DNA of 64,000 nt from Streptomyces sp. NBC_01549 (GCF_026339955.1 NZ_JAPEPW010000001.1:7213001-7277000), one strand, 5' to 3'; counted from the first letter of the stretch, positions 39,516-48,945 are shown. Made by a program: numbers and translations. The notes: generated by a model not told the origin, from the sequence alone.

Positions 39516-42500
39516 ACGCGCGCCACGAACTCCCAACTCCCGTGCGGTACCGCGTACACCACGAATCCCGGCTCCGAACGTACCCACTTCGCTCCGTCCG
39601 GCGGCGCGACGGCCGACCGACTGGCCGCCGGTACATGCACCTCCGCCGTCGCTCCGACCGGCACTCCCACCGACAGCCGGGTCGTCCCGTCCACGACGGA
39701 CCACGCGGCCGCCGCCCGGCCGCGCACCGTGTGCACCGAGGTACGGGCCCAGTTCACGCCCGTACGGCCGTCCGGGCGGACCGTGAAGGTGCGGTAGCCG
39801 GCGTCGCCGGGGCGCAGGCCCGCCACGTTCTCGTAGAGCCACTGCACCACGGTGCCAAGGAAGTAATGGTCCCGGGAGCGGGAGTCGAGCGGCCACATCT
39901 CCCACATGGTGTCGGCGCCGTTGTCGAACCAGTACCCCCAGCCGGGGTAGGTGCGCTGGGTGGCGAGGGCGTGGGCCACCTCGGGATGCCCCTGGGCCGA
40001 GAGCTCACGCAGCAGCACGCTGGTGCCGAGGGCCCCCGTGTCGAGGTGGTTGCCGCGCCGTGAGATGTCGGCGAGGAGCGAGTCGATCACGCTCGCCCGG
40101 GCGCCGGGCGGGACGAGCCCGAAGGCCAGCGGGACGCAGTTGCTGGTCTGGCGGTAGTCGGGGTCCTTCGCCGTGCGGTAGTGGCCCTCCGGCCCGAGGA
40201 ACGCCGCGTTGAAGGCCTCCTGCAGCGCGTCGGCCGCCTCGCGGTAGCGGTCCGCCGCCTCGGTGTCGTGCAGCAGATCGGCGAGTTCCGCGGTGCCGGT
40301 GAGCGCGCGGTGCAGATAGGCGGTGGCGGTCAGCCGGGTGTCCTCGGGCGGGTTGCCGCCGTAGCCCGGCGGCAGCCAGTCGCCGAGCGCGGTCACCGCG
40401 AGGCCGTCCTGGAGGCGCCCGATCTCCCAGTCCAGGTAGCGGGTGAGCGGCGCCCAGTGGTCACGGGCGAGCCGCTCGTCTCCGTACACGCGGTACATCT
40501 CCCGCAGCAGGAAGGGGTACACCGTCGTCCACTCGGGAGCGGGGGCCAGATCGTGGTAGCCCCAGCCACCGCTCGGCACGATCACCGGCAGCTGCCCTTC
40601 GGCGTTCTGACTGTCCCTCAGGTCACCCAGCCACTTCGTCAGGAAGCGGTGCACACCGAAGGCGTACGCCATCACGGGCGCGCCGAGCTGTGCGTCGCCG
40701 GTCCAGCCGTTCTTCTCGTACACGGGAGTGTCCGTCGGTATGCCGTGGAGGTTGTTGAGGACGGTGCGGCGCATCGCCCGGTCCAGCTGCTCGTAGAACG
40801 GTTCGGAGCAGGCGAACGTGCTCGTCGACGCCACCCGCGTGTGCACGACCCGGCCGAGCACCTGCTCGGGCCCCGGCTTCGCGGGCAGCCCGCTGACCTG
40901 GACGTAACGGAAGCCCTTGTACGAGAACTTGGGCTCCCACACCTCGTCCGCACCGCCGCCCGCACACACGTACTCGTCCGTCTGGCAGCGGCCCGGCACA
41001 AGGTCGTTGCGGGCGGTCACACTGCCGTCGGCGTTCAGTCGTTCCCCGTGGGCCAGCCGGACGATCGTCCCCGCCTCGGCACGCACGGTCAGCCGGGTCC
41101 AGCCCGCGAGCGTCCGCCCCATGTCGACGACGTACACGCCCTGGCTCAACTCGCCGATGTCCACCGGGCGTACGGTTTCAGCCACCTCGATCGGGTCGTG
41201 CTCCTGAGCGTGCGGGGTGCCCTTGGGTGCCGTCTGTCGCTGGGCCTCCTGCCAGGAGCGGTCGTCGAATCCGGCGCGCGTCCAGCCCAGGGGTGCCTTG
41301 CGGGCGTCGTAGGTCTCGCCCGCGTACAGGGAGTTGGAGAGCGTCGGTCCGTCGGTGATCCGCCAGGTGCCGTCGGTGGCGACGGTGGTGCGCGATCCGT
41401 CCGGGTGGTCGATCTCCAACTGCGCCAGCAGCCGGGGTTCGCCGTGCCAGGGCGCTCGGTTCCAGTTCCACGCGGTGGGTGTCGTCAGGCCGAAGAAGCC
41501 GCGTCCGAGCGTGACCCCGATCGCGTTGGCACCGCGCCGGACGCGGTCCGTGACGTCGTGCACCGCGTAGAGCACCGTCTCCTCGTAGTCCGTGAAGCCG
41601 GGGTCGAGGACCTGACGGCCGACGCGGACGCCGTTGATCTCGGCCTCGTAGTACGCGAGTCCGCTGATGTGGAGCCGGGCGCGCACGACGTCCTTCGGGA
41701 CGCTGAACGTCCGGCGCAGCAGGGGAGCGGGCCGTTCGGGGACGCCGATGGACACGCCGGTGCCCCAGGGGCCCTGTCCCCAGGGCGCGAGAACGGCGGC
41801 CCCGGACCAGCCCGTGTCGTCGAAGTCGGGTCGCTGCCAGCCCTGTTGCTCACTGTCGGCGCAGCGCCAGCCGTCGCCGGTGACGAGTTCGACCGTGTCG
41901 CCGGACGTGGTCTCCAGGATCAGGCGCAGCAGGAGCCCGCCCGGATTGGCGGAGCCGTTGTCGCGGTTGGTCGCGACGGCGGCGACCACGATCCGCCCGC
42001 CGCTCGCCCCGCGCACCTGCTCGGTGACGTCGGCGAGATGTCCGGTGCGCCAGGCGTCCGTCTGCTGGGGCTGATACAGGACCTGCTGTCCGTCGACGTA
42101 GAGCGTGAAGTCGTCGTCGGCCGTGGCCACCAGCCTCGCCCCACGCACCTCGCTGCCGGTGGGGAGGGTGGTCGCGGTGCGGAACCAACGGGGCCCGACG
42201 GGGGCGGAGCCGGTGGTCGAGCCGGGCGACCAGATCCAGGACGCCCCGTCGAAGCCGGGCGGCTCGGGCAGGGCCGCCGCCCCGATCCAGAACCCCTGCC
42301 AGCCGTCCTTCGGCAATGTCGTCTCCCACCAGCGCGGGGCGCTCCACGCCGTCGGGCGGCCTTCGCCGTCCCAGACCCTGACCTGCCAGTGGTAGCGGGT
42401 ACGGGGGCGCAGCGCGGGCCCCGCGTAGGCGATGCCGACGCTGTGGTCCGACTCGACACGCCCCGAGTCCCAGACCAGGTGCCGTCCCTCGCGCAGGTCC

Positions 42501-42787
42501 TTCTCGGTGAGCGCCACCCGCACCCGGTACGCGGACTGTCGCGCGCCCCGTCCGGGAGCGATCAACTCCCAGGTGAGTCTGGGGTGTTCGACCTCGGTGC
42601 CGAGAAGCGTCTCGGCGTACTCGACGGTCGTGCGGTCGATGCGCAGCCCACCCTCCCGCCGAGCGCCGGCGCTCGCCCCGGGTGTCGCGGAGGCGGTGCG
42701 GGCGCCCCCGGACCCGAGTGCGAGGGTGGCGCCCGCTCCGACGGCGGAGCCGCGCAGGAAGACGCGGCGGTTCCAATCCTTGGCCAT
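39512..42787 (-). CDS. Tat-exported alpha-L-rhamnosidase, GH78
   Basis: A 1091-aa secreted glycosidase that removes terminal alpha-L-rhamnose by inversion. A Tat signal DWNRRVFLRGSAVGAG starts at residue 4. The Ig-like and N-terminal domains (about 50-180), a sugar-binding-like module (about 190-350) and the Bac_rhamnosid_N segment precede the (alpha/alpha)6 barrel (about 660-1000). The barrel carries YEKNGWTGDAQLGAPVMAY with the acidic catalytic cluster, and WGYWFDNGADTMWEMW. A C-terminal beta-sandwich follows. ATG 42787 follows GAGGGGCGAC. A TGAAACGTTTCA operator lies 30 bases upstream. The TAG stop is part of the CTAG duplicated by the IS701-type insertion, so the protein is complete. Confidence 0.92.
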   Translation of the reverse strand: MAKDWNRRVFLRGSAVGAGATLALGSGGARTASATPGASAGARREGGLRIDRTTVEYAETLLGTEVEHPRLTWELIAPGRGARQSAYRVRVALTEKDLREGRHLVWDSGRVESDHSVGIAYAGPALRPRTRYHWQVRVWDGEGRPTAWSAPRWWETTLPKDGWQGFWIGAAALPEPPGFDGASWIWSPGSTTGSAPVGPRWFRTATTLPTGSEVRGARLVATADDDFTLYVDGQQVLYQPQQTDAWRTGHLADVTEQVRGASGGRIVVAAVATNRDNGSANPGGLLLRLILETTSGDTVELVTGDGWRCADSEQQGWQRPDFDDTGWSGAAVLAPWGQGPWGTGVSIGVPERPAPLLRRTFSVPKDVVRARLHISGLAYYEAEINGVRVGRQVLDPGFTDYEETVLYAVHDVTDRVRRGANAIGVTLGRGFFGLTTPTAWNWNRAPWHGEPRLLAQLEIDHPDGSRTTVATDGTWRITDGPTLSNSLYAGETYDARKAPLGWTRAGFDDRSWQEAQRQTAPKGTPHAQEHDPIEVAETVRPVDIGELSQGVYVVDMGRTLAGWTRLTVRAEAGTIVRLAHGERLNADGSVTARNDLVPGRCQTDEYVCAGGGADEVWEPKFSYKGFRYVQVSGLPAKPGPEQVLGRVVHTRVASTSTFACSEPFYEQLDRAMRRTVLNNLHGIPTDTPVYEKNGWTGDAQLGAPVMAYAFGVHRFLTKWLGDLRDSQNAEGQLPVIVPSGGWGYHDLAPAPEWTTVYPFLLREMYRVYGDERLARDHWAPLTRYLDWEIGRLQDGLAVTALGDWLPPGYGGNPPEDTRLTATAYLHRALTGTAELADLLHDTEAADRYREAADALQEAFNAAFLGPEGHYRTAKDPDYRQTSNCVPLAFGLVPPGARASVIDSLLADISRRGNHLDTGALGTSVLLRELSAQGHPEVAHALATQRTYPGWGYWFDNGADTMWEMWPLDSRSRDHYFLGTVVQWLYENVAGLRPGDAGYRTFTVRPDGRTGVNWARTSVHTVRGRAAAAWSVVDGTTRLSVGVPVGATAEVHVPAASRSAVAPPDGAKWVRSEPGFVVYAVPHGSWEFVARV

Positions 42788-42816
42788 GTGTCGCCCCTCG
42801 ATGATGAAGCGATGGT

Positions 42817-42828
42817 TGAAACGTTTCA
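42817..42828. promoter_or_regulatory. LacI-family operator, perfect 12-base palindrome
   Basis: TGAAACGTTTCA lies 30 bases upstream of the rhamnosidase start and 166 bases upstream of the divergent serine hydrolase. The sequence is a classic streptomycete LacI-type glycosidase operator, so the genes are probably repressed by a sugar-responsive LacI protein, which is not in the window. Confidence 0.75.
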
Positions 42829-42994
42829 TTGCGGTGCCGACGATCCTATGCACCAGGTCACTTCAGCCTCAAGAGTCCTGCACGCACCTCATGGGCAGCC
42901 TCATGGACAGACAGTGTCCGCCGACGGAAAGATGACAAATGCACGCAACACCGCTCGCTCCCGTCACTGCCCGAGCCGCCCGGAGGCCGCCTTC

Positions 42995-44446
42995 ATGAGC
43001 GCCCGTCCCCTGCCCGTCAGCACCCCCGCCGCCCAGGGGGTGGACGCCGCGGGCATCCACGCCTTCCTCGACGCCGTCGAGGCGGCGCCGGACATCGAAC
43101 CGCACAGCCTGATGATCCTGCGACACGGACAGCTGGTGGCCTCCGGCTGGTGGGCGCCGTACACGCCCGACCGACGCCATCTGCTCTACTCGCTCAGCAA
43201 GAGCTTCACCTCGACGGCCGCCGGATTCGCCGTCGCCGAAGGGCTGTTGCGCCTGGACGACCCCGTGATCTCGTACTTCCCCGAGTTCGAGGCCGACATC
43301 ACCGACCCGCGCAGCCGCGCCATGCTCGTACGCCATGTGGCCGCCATGGCCAGCGGCCACCTCGAAGAGACCTATGCGACCTCGATCCGACGCGACCGCG
43401 AGGAGATCGTACGGGGATTCCTGCTCTTCCCGCCCGACCGGGACCCCGGGACCGTCTTCGCCTACAACCAGCCCTGTACGTACACCCTCGCCGCGATCAT
43501 CCAGCGCGTGGCCGGCCAGTCGTTGACGGAGTATCTGCGGCCCCGGCTGTTCGACCCGCTGGGCATCGGCGAGACGGGCTGGCTGCAGCGGCCGCCCGGA
43601 CGCGACCTCGGCTTCAGCGGGCTGCACACCACGACGGACGCGATCGCCCGGCTCGGCCAGTTCTACCTGCAGGACGGCGTCTGGGAGGGGCGGCGGCTGC
43701 TTCCGTCCTCATGGATCGCGGAAGCGACCCGCGCGCACATCTCGACCGCGGACGGCACGCAAGAGGGCGAGCTGTCGGACTGGCAGCACGGATACGGTTT
43801 CCAGTTCTGGATGGGCCGGCACGGGTACCGGGGCGACGGCGCGTACGGGCAGTTCTGTCTCGTCCTGCCCGAGCAGGACGCGGTGATCGCGACAACCGCG
43901 GCGACCGAGGACATGCAGGGGCTGCTGAACCTGGTGTGGCGCCATCTCCTCCCGGCGTTCGGCGCCGAACCGCTCCCGGGCACGGCGGACGAGGGCGTGC
44001 GCCGCCGCCTCGCTGAGCTGGCCCTGCCACCCGTCGAGGCGAGCCCCGAGCCGCCGACGCGGGGCGACGGCTGGACGAGCGTCGTGTTCGCGCCGAAGGA
44101 CGGTGAGTGCCCGCAGCAACGGACCCTGACGGGCGTCACGGTCACCGCCGATGCGGACGGGAAGAGCTGGGGCGTGTCGCTCGCGGAGGACGACGAGCCC
44201 ATCGAGCTGCGGCTCGGCACGACCGGCTGGACCGTCGCCGAGGGCGGCCCGCCCGCTGCGGTGAGCGGAGGCTGGACGGACCAGGACACCCTGAGCCTCG
44301 ACGTGCTGTTCCTGGAGACCCCGCACCGACTGACCGTGACCTGCTCGCTGCCGGACCGCACGTTCGCCGTGCGCTGGCACACGACACCGATCCACGGCGG
44401 CCGGCTGCGCTCGCTCCGGGCGCCCGTGGGGGATCGGGTGCGGTAG
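42995..44446 (+). CDS. Serine hydrolase, beta-lactamase (class C-like) family
   Basis: A 483-aa hydrolase. The SxxK motif is SLSK (in LLYSLSKSFTSTAAG) and the second motif YNQ lies in FAYNQPCTYTLA. The third motif region shows GYGFQFWMGRHGYRGDGAYG instead of a plain KTG/HTG. The C-terminal 110 residues form an extra beta domain (from about 365). No signal peptide is visible, so it is probably cytoplasmic, as in esterase-type members. ATG 42995 follows CGGAGG; the frame is open for 2.8 kb upstream, but that is the antisense of the rhamnosidase. It is divergent from GH78 across a shared LacI-type operator, suggesting a role with rhamnosides or acylated sugars. Confidence 0.86.
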   Translation: MSARPLPVSTPAAQGVDAAGIHAFLDAVEAAPDIEPHSLMILRHGQLVASGWWAPYTPDRRHLLYSLSKSFTSTAAGFAVAEGLLRLDDPVISYFPEFEADITDPRSRAMLVRHVAAMASGHLEETYATSIRRDREEIVRGFLLFPPDRDPGTVFAYNQPCTYTLAAIIQRVAGQSLTEYLRPRLFDPLGIGETGWLQRPPGRDLGFSGLHTTTDAIARLGQFYLQDGVWEGRRLLPSSWIAEATRAHISTADGTQEGELSDWQHGYGFQFWMGRHGYRGDGAYGQFCLVLPEQDAVIATTAATEDMQGLLNLVWRHLLPAFGAEPLPGTADEGVRRRLAELALPPVEASPEPPTRGDGWTSVVFAPKDGECPQQRTLTGVTVTADADGKSWGVSLAEDDEPIELRLGTTGWTVAEGGPPAAVSGGWTDQDTLSLDVLFLETPHRLTVTCSLPDRTFAVRWHTTPIHGGRLRSLRAPVGDRVR

Positions 44447-44930
44447 CCGAGGCGGGGACGTTTCGACGGCGGGCGTCGGCGGGTGTCAGCGGGCGTCACG
44501 GGACGCCATGGCGGCGGTGCCGCGCCTGATCGCCCGGCTCGCGAGTGGCGGCCCGTACTCGCCGAAGGTGTCTCCGCCGCGTTCCGGGGCTGCTCCGCCG
44601 TGCCGCGTGCTGCTCCGTCGGCGCGGGCAGCCCGCTCTTTCCGGTGACGTCGGCGCGGCGCGCGGCGGACGGCGAACTCGCCGAGCGTCCTGCTGTGACC
44701 TGAAGTAGCGTGAGGTTACCGGCGCCCGTCCGTGGCCTGCCGAGGTTCGGCAGGGGCTCCCGCGCGGCCGCCGACCGACGACATCACCGCGGTGAAGCAG
44801 GCCGATCAGGTTCGCGAGCCGATCGGGTTCGTGTTGGTCCGCGTGCGGCGCGCGTCTGTCACCAGCCGGCGTGACGACCTGCGGGCGGAGCGCTTCGAGA
44901 TCAGACCGACTGTCCAAGGCAGGGATCCGG
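44447..44930. other. Intergenic region, no gene recognised
   Basis: Nearly 500 bases between the serine hydrolase and the alcohol dehydrogenase. Short frames such as one starting MAAVPRLIARLASGG look coding-like for a few dozen bases only and belong to no family I can name; decayed gene pieces are possible. Confidence 0.4.
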
Positions 44931-45956
44931 ATGACTACCTATCGTGTCGCGCAGGTGACCACCCCCGGCGGTTCGTTCGAGGTCGTCGAGCGTGAGGTGC
45001 CGCAGCCGGGCCCCGGACACGTACGGGTCGTCGTCGACGCCTGCGGGGTGTGCCGCAGCGACACCATGTTCGTCAACGCCGGCGTCCCCGGAGTGACCTT
45101 TCCGGTGGTCCCCGGGCATGAGGTCGCCGGGCGGATCGCGGAGCTGGGTGAGGGGACACAGGACTGGGGCTGGCAGGTGGGTGACCGGGTGGCGGTGGGC
45201 TGGTTCGGCGGTGCCTGTGGCCACTGCACGCCCTGTCGGCAGGGCGACTTCATCGTGTGCGTGAACCTGAAGGTCCCTGGATGGGCGTACGACGGTGGCT
45301 ACGCCGAGACGGTGGTCGTACCCGTGGACGCGCTGGCCCGGATCCCCGACGCGCTGGCGGCCACCGACGCGGCGCCCCTGGCCTGCGCGGGCGTCACCGT
45401 GTACAACGGCATGCGGCACAGCGCGGCACGGCCGGGTGACCTGGTCGCCATACTCGGCATCGGCGGCCTGGGACACCTGGGGGTGAAGTACGCGGCCGCG
45501 ATGGGATTCGAGACCGTGGCCATCGCCCGTGGTGCCGACAAGGCCGACTTCGCCAAACAGCTCGGCGCGCACCACTACATCGACAGCACGGCCGGGACTC
45601 CGGTCGCCGAGGCACTGCAGTCCCTCGGCGGTGCGCAGGTCGTCCTGGCCACCGCGTCGAACTCCGCCGCCATCACCGCGACCGTCGACGGACTGCGTGC
45701 CCGCGGTGAGCTGGTGGTCCTCGGCGTGGACATGGAGCCGCTGGGTATCAGCCCGGTCCAGCTGCTGCTGGCGGGCAAGGCCGTCCGCGGCCACCCCAGC
45801 GGCACCTCGCAGGACATCCAGGACACCATGGAGTTCAGCGCCCTGCACGGCATCCGTCCGATGACCGAGGTCGTGACGCTGAACGAGGCCGACGAGGCGT
45901 ACCAGAAGATGCTCTCCGGTGCCGCCCGCTTCCGGATGGTGCTCACGATGAGCTGA
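44931..45956 (+). CDS. Zinc-dependent alcohol dehydrogenase (MDR family)
   Basis: A 341-aa medium-chain dehydrogenase. The catalytic zinc ligands are Cys in DACGVCRSD and GHE in VPGHEVAGR. The structural zinc site is CGHCTPCRQGDFIVC. The Rossmann motif is AILGIGGLGHLGVKYA. It oxidises alcohols or reduces aldehydes with NAD(P). ATG 44931 is used, with AGGGAT upstream; a longer in-frame start adds 20 residues. It is followed by a hairpin and then the sulfide cluster, without evidence of a common transcript. Confidence 0.92.
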   Translation: MTTYRVAQVTTPGGSFEVVEREVPQPGPGHVRVVVDACGVCRSDTMFVNAGVPGVTFPVVPGHEVAGRIAELGEGTQDWGWQVGDRVAVGWFGGACGHCTPCRQGDFIVCVNLKVPGWAYDGGYAETVVVPVDALARIPDALAATDAAPLACAGVTVYNGMRHSAARPGDLVAILGIGGLGHLGVKYAAAMGFETVAIARGADKADFAKQLGAHHYIDSTAGTPVAEALQSLGGAQVVLATASNSAAITATVDGLRARGELVVLGVDMEPLGISPVQLLLAGKAVRGHPSGTSQDIQDTMEFSALHGIRPMTEVVTLNEADEAYQKMLSGAARFRMVLTMS

Positions 45957-45968
45957 CTGAGCTGACTC

Positions 45969-46000
45969 GGCAGCCCCACGGGATCCTGTGTGAGGCTGCC
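45969..46000 (+). terminator. Hairpin terminator after the alcohol dehydrogenase
   Basis: GGCAGCC (45969-45975) pairs with GGCTGCC (45994-46000), with an inner imperfect CACGGGATCCTGTG dyad. It begins 12 bases after the stop. Confidence 0.55.
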
Positions 46001-46104
46001 CAACCAGCAGTCGGCATATAAGTCAACTCCCGTTGTCTGTAGGGCAATTAATCGACCGCATAGTGGTCCCGTCGTCGTGCGTGGCCTAGCATCAGGCTTA
46101 TCTG

Positions 46105-46120
46105 ATACCCCTGGGGGTAT
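46105..46120. promoter_or_regulatory. CsoR/CstR-type operator upstream of the SQR-like gene
   Basis: ATACCCCTGGGGGTAT, a near-perfect 16-base palindrome, ends 26 bases before the start codon. The TACCCC-GGGGTA pattern is that of CsoR-family repressors, including the persulfide sensor CstR. Confidence 0.75.
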
Positions 46121-46146
46121 ACCTCAAGGAATCCGAGGAGCCGTCC

Positions 46147-47391
46147 ATGTCCTCCAGTCGCCCCGCCTCCAGTCACTCCGCCTCCCGCGTCGCTCGTGAC
46201 CACTTCCAGGTGTTGATCGTCGGAGGTGGAACCGCGGGCATCACCGTCGCCGCCCGCCTGCGGCGCGCCGGTGTCACCGGCATCGCGGTGCTCGAACCGG
46301 CCGACGTCCACTGGTATCAGCCGTTGTGGACCCTGGTCGGCGGCGGTCGGGCCCCACTCGGTGTCACCCGCCGTCCGGAGGTCACGGTGATACCCCGGCA
46401 GGTGTGCTGGATCCGCGAGGCCGCCACCACCGTCGACCCCGAGGCGCGGACCGTCACCACCGCCGCGCACCGTGTCATCGGTTACGACCACCTCGTGATG
46501 GCCCCCGGTCTCCAACTGGACTGGGACGCGACCCCCGGCCTCGACGCCGCCGTCGGACACGGTGCCGTATCCAGCAACTACGCTTTCGAGCACGCCCCGT
46601 ACACCTGGGAACTCATCCGTGACCTGCGTTCGGGCACCGCTGTCTTCACCCAGCCGAGCGGACCGGTCAAATGCGGTGGTGCCCCGCAGAAGATCGCCTA
46701 TCTGGCCGCCGATCACTGGCGCAGGCAGGGGGTCCTGGATCGCATCCGGGTGGTCCTTGTTCTGCCCGCCGACTCCATGTTCGGCGTACCGGTCTGGCGT
46801 CGTGCCCTCGAGCGCGTCGCCGACCGTTACGGGATCGAGGTCCGGCTGAACTCCGAGATGACCGCCGTCGACGGCACGGACCGCCAGCTGACCGTGGCCG
46901 ACCACTCCACCGGCACCGAGGAGAGCCTCGCGTTCGACCTGCTCCATGCCGTACCGCCGCAGAGCGCCCCCGACTGGGTCGAGCGCGGCCCGCTGGCCGA
47001 CCCCGCGAGTCCCTACGGCTACGTCGAAGTCGACAAGTACACCCTGCAACACCCGCGGCACCGCAATGTCTTCGCCCTCGGCGACGTGGCCAATCTGCCC
47101 ACCTCCAAGACCGGTGCCGCCGTCCGCAAGCAGGCTCCCGTCGTGGTGGCGAACCTGCTGGCCGAGATCGACGGCGCGCGCCGTGAGCGGCGCCGCTACG
47201 ACGGTTATACGTCGTGTCCGTTGGTCACGGCCCGCGACAAGGTGCTGCTCGCCGAGTTCGACTACGACCAGCGCCCCGCCCCCAGCATCCCCTTACTGGA
47301 CACCACCAAGGAGCGCCGCGACATGTGGCTGCTCAAGCGGTACGGCCTGCCAGCCATGTACTGGCACGGCATGCTCAAGGGCCTCGTCTAG
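46147..47391 (+). CDS. Sulfide:quinone oxidoreductase-like FAD flavoprotein
   Basis: A 414-aa two-dinucleotide-binding flavoprotein. The FAD motif is VLIVGGGTAGITVAARLRRA (about 22-41). The central VKCGGAPQKIAYLAADHW carries the conserved Cys of SQR-like enzymes. The segment NVFALGDVANLPTSKTGAAV is the third FAD contact and the hallmark GD motif. It would oxidise hydrogen sulfide to a persulfide or polysulfide and pass electrons to quinone at the membrane. The C-terminal LKRYGLPAMYWHGMLKGLV is amphipathic and could dock to the membrane. It leads the reactive-sulfur cluster behind its own CsoR/CstR-type operator. Confidence 0.87.
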   Translation: MSSSRPASSHSASRVARDHFQVLIVGGGTAGITVAARLRRAGVTGIAVLEPADVHWYQPLWTLVGGGRAPLGVTRRPEVTVIPRQVCWIREAATTVDPEARTVTTAAHRVIGYDHLVMAPGLQLDWDATPGLDAAVGHGAVSSNYAFEHAPYTWELIRDLRSGTAVFTQPSGPVKCGGAPQKIAYLAADHWRRQGVLDRIRVVLVLPADSMFGVPVWRRALERVADRYGIEVRLNSEMTAVDGTDRQLTVADHSTGTEESLAFDLLHAVPPQSAPDWVERGPLADPASPYGYVEVDKYTLQHPRHRNVFALGDVANLPTSKTGAAVRKQAPVVVANLLAEIDGARRERRRYDGYTSCPLVTARDKVLLAEFDYDQRPAPSIPLLDTTKERRDMWLLKRYGLPAMYWHGMLKGLV

Positions 47392-47493
47392 GGCCGCGCC
47401 GTCGGCGTCTCTCGCGGTCGCTGGCATGCCGCCGCCGTCCCTGAAGCACCAGCGCGAACGCCACCGTGAATACCCCCGCGAGTACCTCGCGAG

Positions 47494-47509
47494 ATACCCC
47501 CCTGGGTAT
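47494..47509. promoter_or_regulatory. CsoR/CstR-type operator, distal site of the persulfide dioxygenase promoter
   Basis: ATACCCCCCTGGGTAT, a near-palindrome of the same type as that before the SQR-like gene; it is 38 bases from the next copy. A weaker third element, ATACCCCCGCGAGTAC, lies at 47470-47485. Confidence 0.65.
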
Positions 47510-47531
47510 TTCTGTTACGGTGATTTCCCAG

Positions 47532-47547
47532 ATACCCCCCGGGGTAC
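47532..47547. promoter_or_regulatory. CsoR/CstR-type operator, proximal site of the persulfide dioxygenase promoter
   Basis: ATACCCCCCGGGGTAC, ending 24 bases before the start codon; same family of sites. The close position to the ribosome site fits repression. Confidence 0.7.
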
Positions 47548-47571
47548 TTTCATCCGGAAGGAGTCGAACCC

Positions 47572-48945
47572 GTGTTCTTCGTCGACACCCTGGAGTTCGA
47601 GGGCCTGGGCAACCGCAGCTACCTGGCCGGCGGGCCTGGCGAGGCAGTCGTGGTCGATCCCCCGCGGGACATCGATCAGGTCATCGCCGCGGCCGCCCGG
47701 CGAGGCGTGCGGATCGCGTACGTGGCCGAGACGCACCTGCACAACGACTACGTGAGCGGCGGGCTCGAACTGGCCCGGGTCACCGGTGCCCGCTATCTGG
47801 TCCCGGCCGCCGCCTCGGTGGCCTTCGCCCGCACCCCGGTCGTCGACGGCGACACCGTCACGGTCGACCGGGGCCTGGTCCTGAGGGCACTGGCCACCCC
47901 GGGCCACACCCCGCACCACACGTCCTATGTCCTGGAAGAGGACGGGCACGGGGTGGCCGCCTTCACCGGCGGATCACTGCTGATCGGTACGGTCGGGCGG
48001 CCGGACCTGGTCGAACCGCGGCTGACCGAGCAGCTGGCCCGCGCCCAGCACGCCTCAGCCCACCGTCTGGCCGAGGAGCTGGACGACGAGGTGCCGGTGC
48101 TGCCCACGCACGGGTTCGGCAGTTTCTGCTCGGGCTCCCAGGCCGAGGGGGACACCTCCACGATCGGGCGGGAACGCAGGACCAACGAAGCCCTGACCCG
48201 CGACGTGGACACCTTCGTCGCCGACCTGCTCGCCGGTCTGGACGATGTCCCGGCGTACTACGCGCACATGGGCCCGGCGAACGCCGCGGGCCCCGCGCCC
48301 GTCGACCTCACCCCGCCACGCCCGGCCGACGCGGGACAGATCGCCCAGCGGCTGGCGGCCGGTGAATGGGTGGTCGACCTGCGTAACCGTGTCGCGTTCG
48401 CCCAGGGGCACGTCGCCGGCTCCCTCAACTTCGAGGGCGAGGGCAAGCCGGCCACCTACCTGGCCTGGCTGATCCCGTGGGGAAAGCCCGTCACGCTGCT
48501 CGCCGACACACCCGAGCGGATCGCCGCGGCGCAGCGGGAACTGGTCCGGGTCGGTATCGACCGGCCGGTCGCCGCCGCCACCGGCAGCCCGCGGGACTGG
48601 GTGCCCGGCGGAGTGGGGCTACGGTCCTTCCCGCGCGCCACCTTCGCCGACCTCGCCGCCCGCCGCGGCCGAGGAGAGGACGTGCTAGTGCTGGACGTGC
48701 GGCGCGACTCCGAGCGCGCGGGCGGCTCCATAGAGGGCTCGGTGCACATCCCCGTCCATGAGCTGCCCGGCCGTATCGGGGAGGTACCCGCGGGGGAGGT
48801 GTGGGTGCACTGCGCGGGCGGGATGCGCGCCGCGATCGCCGCGTCCTTCCTGGACGCCGCGGGACGCGTCGTGGTCGCCGTCGACGACGCTTTCGACGCC
48901 GCCGCCGAGGCCGGACTGTCCCTCACCCGGTCCGATACGGACTGA
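47572..48945 (+). CDS. Persulfide dioxygenase fused to two rhodanese domains (CstB/BlhA-like)
   Basis: A 457-aa multidomain enzyme. The N-terminal MBL-fold ETHE1-like dioxygenase (about 1-240) has ETHLHNDYVSG with the iron ligands, TPGHTPHHTSYVL and a further His in LPTHGFGSFC. The first rhodanese domain (about 255-350) lacks the catalytic Cys: its active-site loop reads LLADTPERI. The second (about 360-457) has VHCAGGMRAA with Cys. Such fusions oxidise persulfide sulfur to sulfite and move sulfane sulfur to form thiosulfate. GTG 47572 follows AAGGAG. The last codons and stop lie inside the first copy of a 26-base tandem repeat. Two operators precede it. Confidence 0.9.
   Translation: MFFVDTLEFEGLGNRSYLAGGPGEAVVVDPPRDIDQVIAAAARRGVRIAYVAETHLHNDYVSGGLELARVTGARYLVPAAASVAFARTPVVDGDTVTVDRGLVLRALATPGHTPHHTSYVLEEDGHGVAAFTGGSLLIGTVGRPDLVEPRLTEQLARAQHASAHRLAEELDDEVPVLPTHGFGSFCSGSQAEGDTSTIGRERRTNEALTRDVDTFVADLLAGLDDVPAYYAHMGPANAAGPAPVDLTPPRPADAGQIAQRLAAGEWVVDLRNRVAFAQGHVAGSLNFEGEGKPATYLAWLIPWGKPVTLLADTPERIAAAQRELVRVGIDRPVAAATGSPRDWVPGGVGLRSFPRATFADLAARRGRGEDVLVLDVRRDSERAGGSIEGSVHIPVHELPGRIGEVPAGEVWVHCAGGMRAAIAASFLDAAGRVVVAVDDAFDAAAEAGLSLTRSDTD

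Noticed and set aside
40181..44446. A 1421-codon open frame on the plus strand
   Set aside because: Only its last 484 codons (from 42995) are real, as a serine hydrolase. The rest is the antisense of the GH78 rhamnosidase and has no domain character.
44508..44708. Short frame starting MAAVPRLIARLASGG
   Set aside because: Coding look is lost after about 30 codons; no ribosome site and no family match that I can defend.
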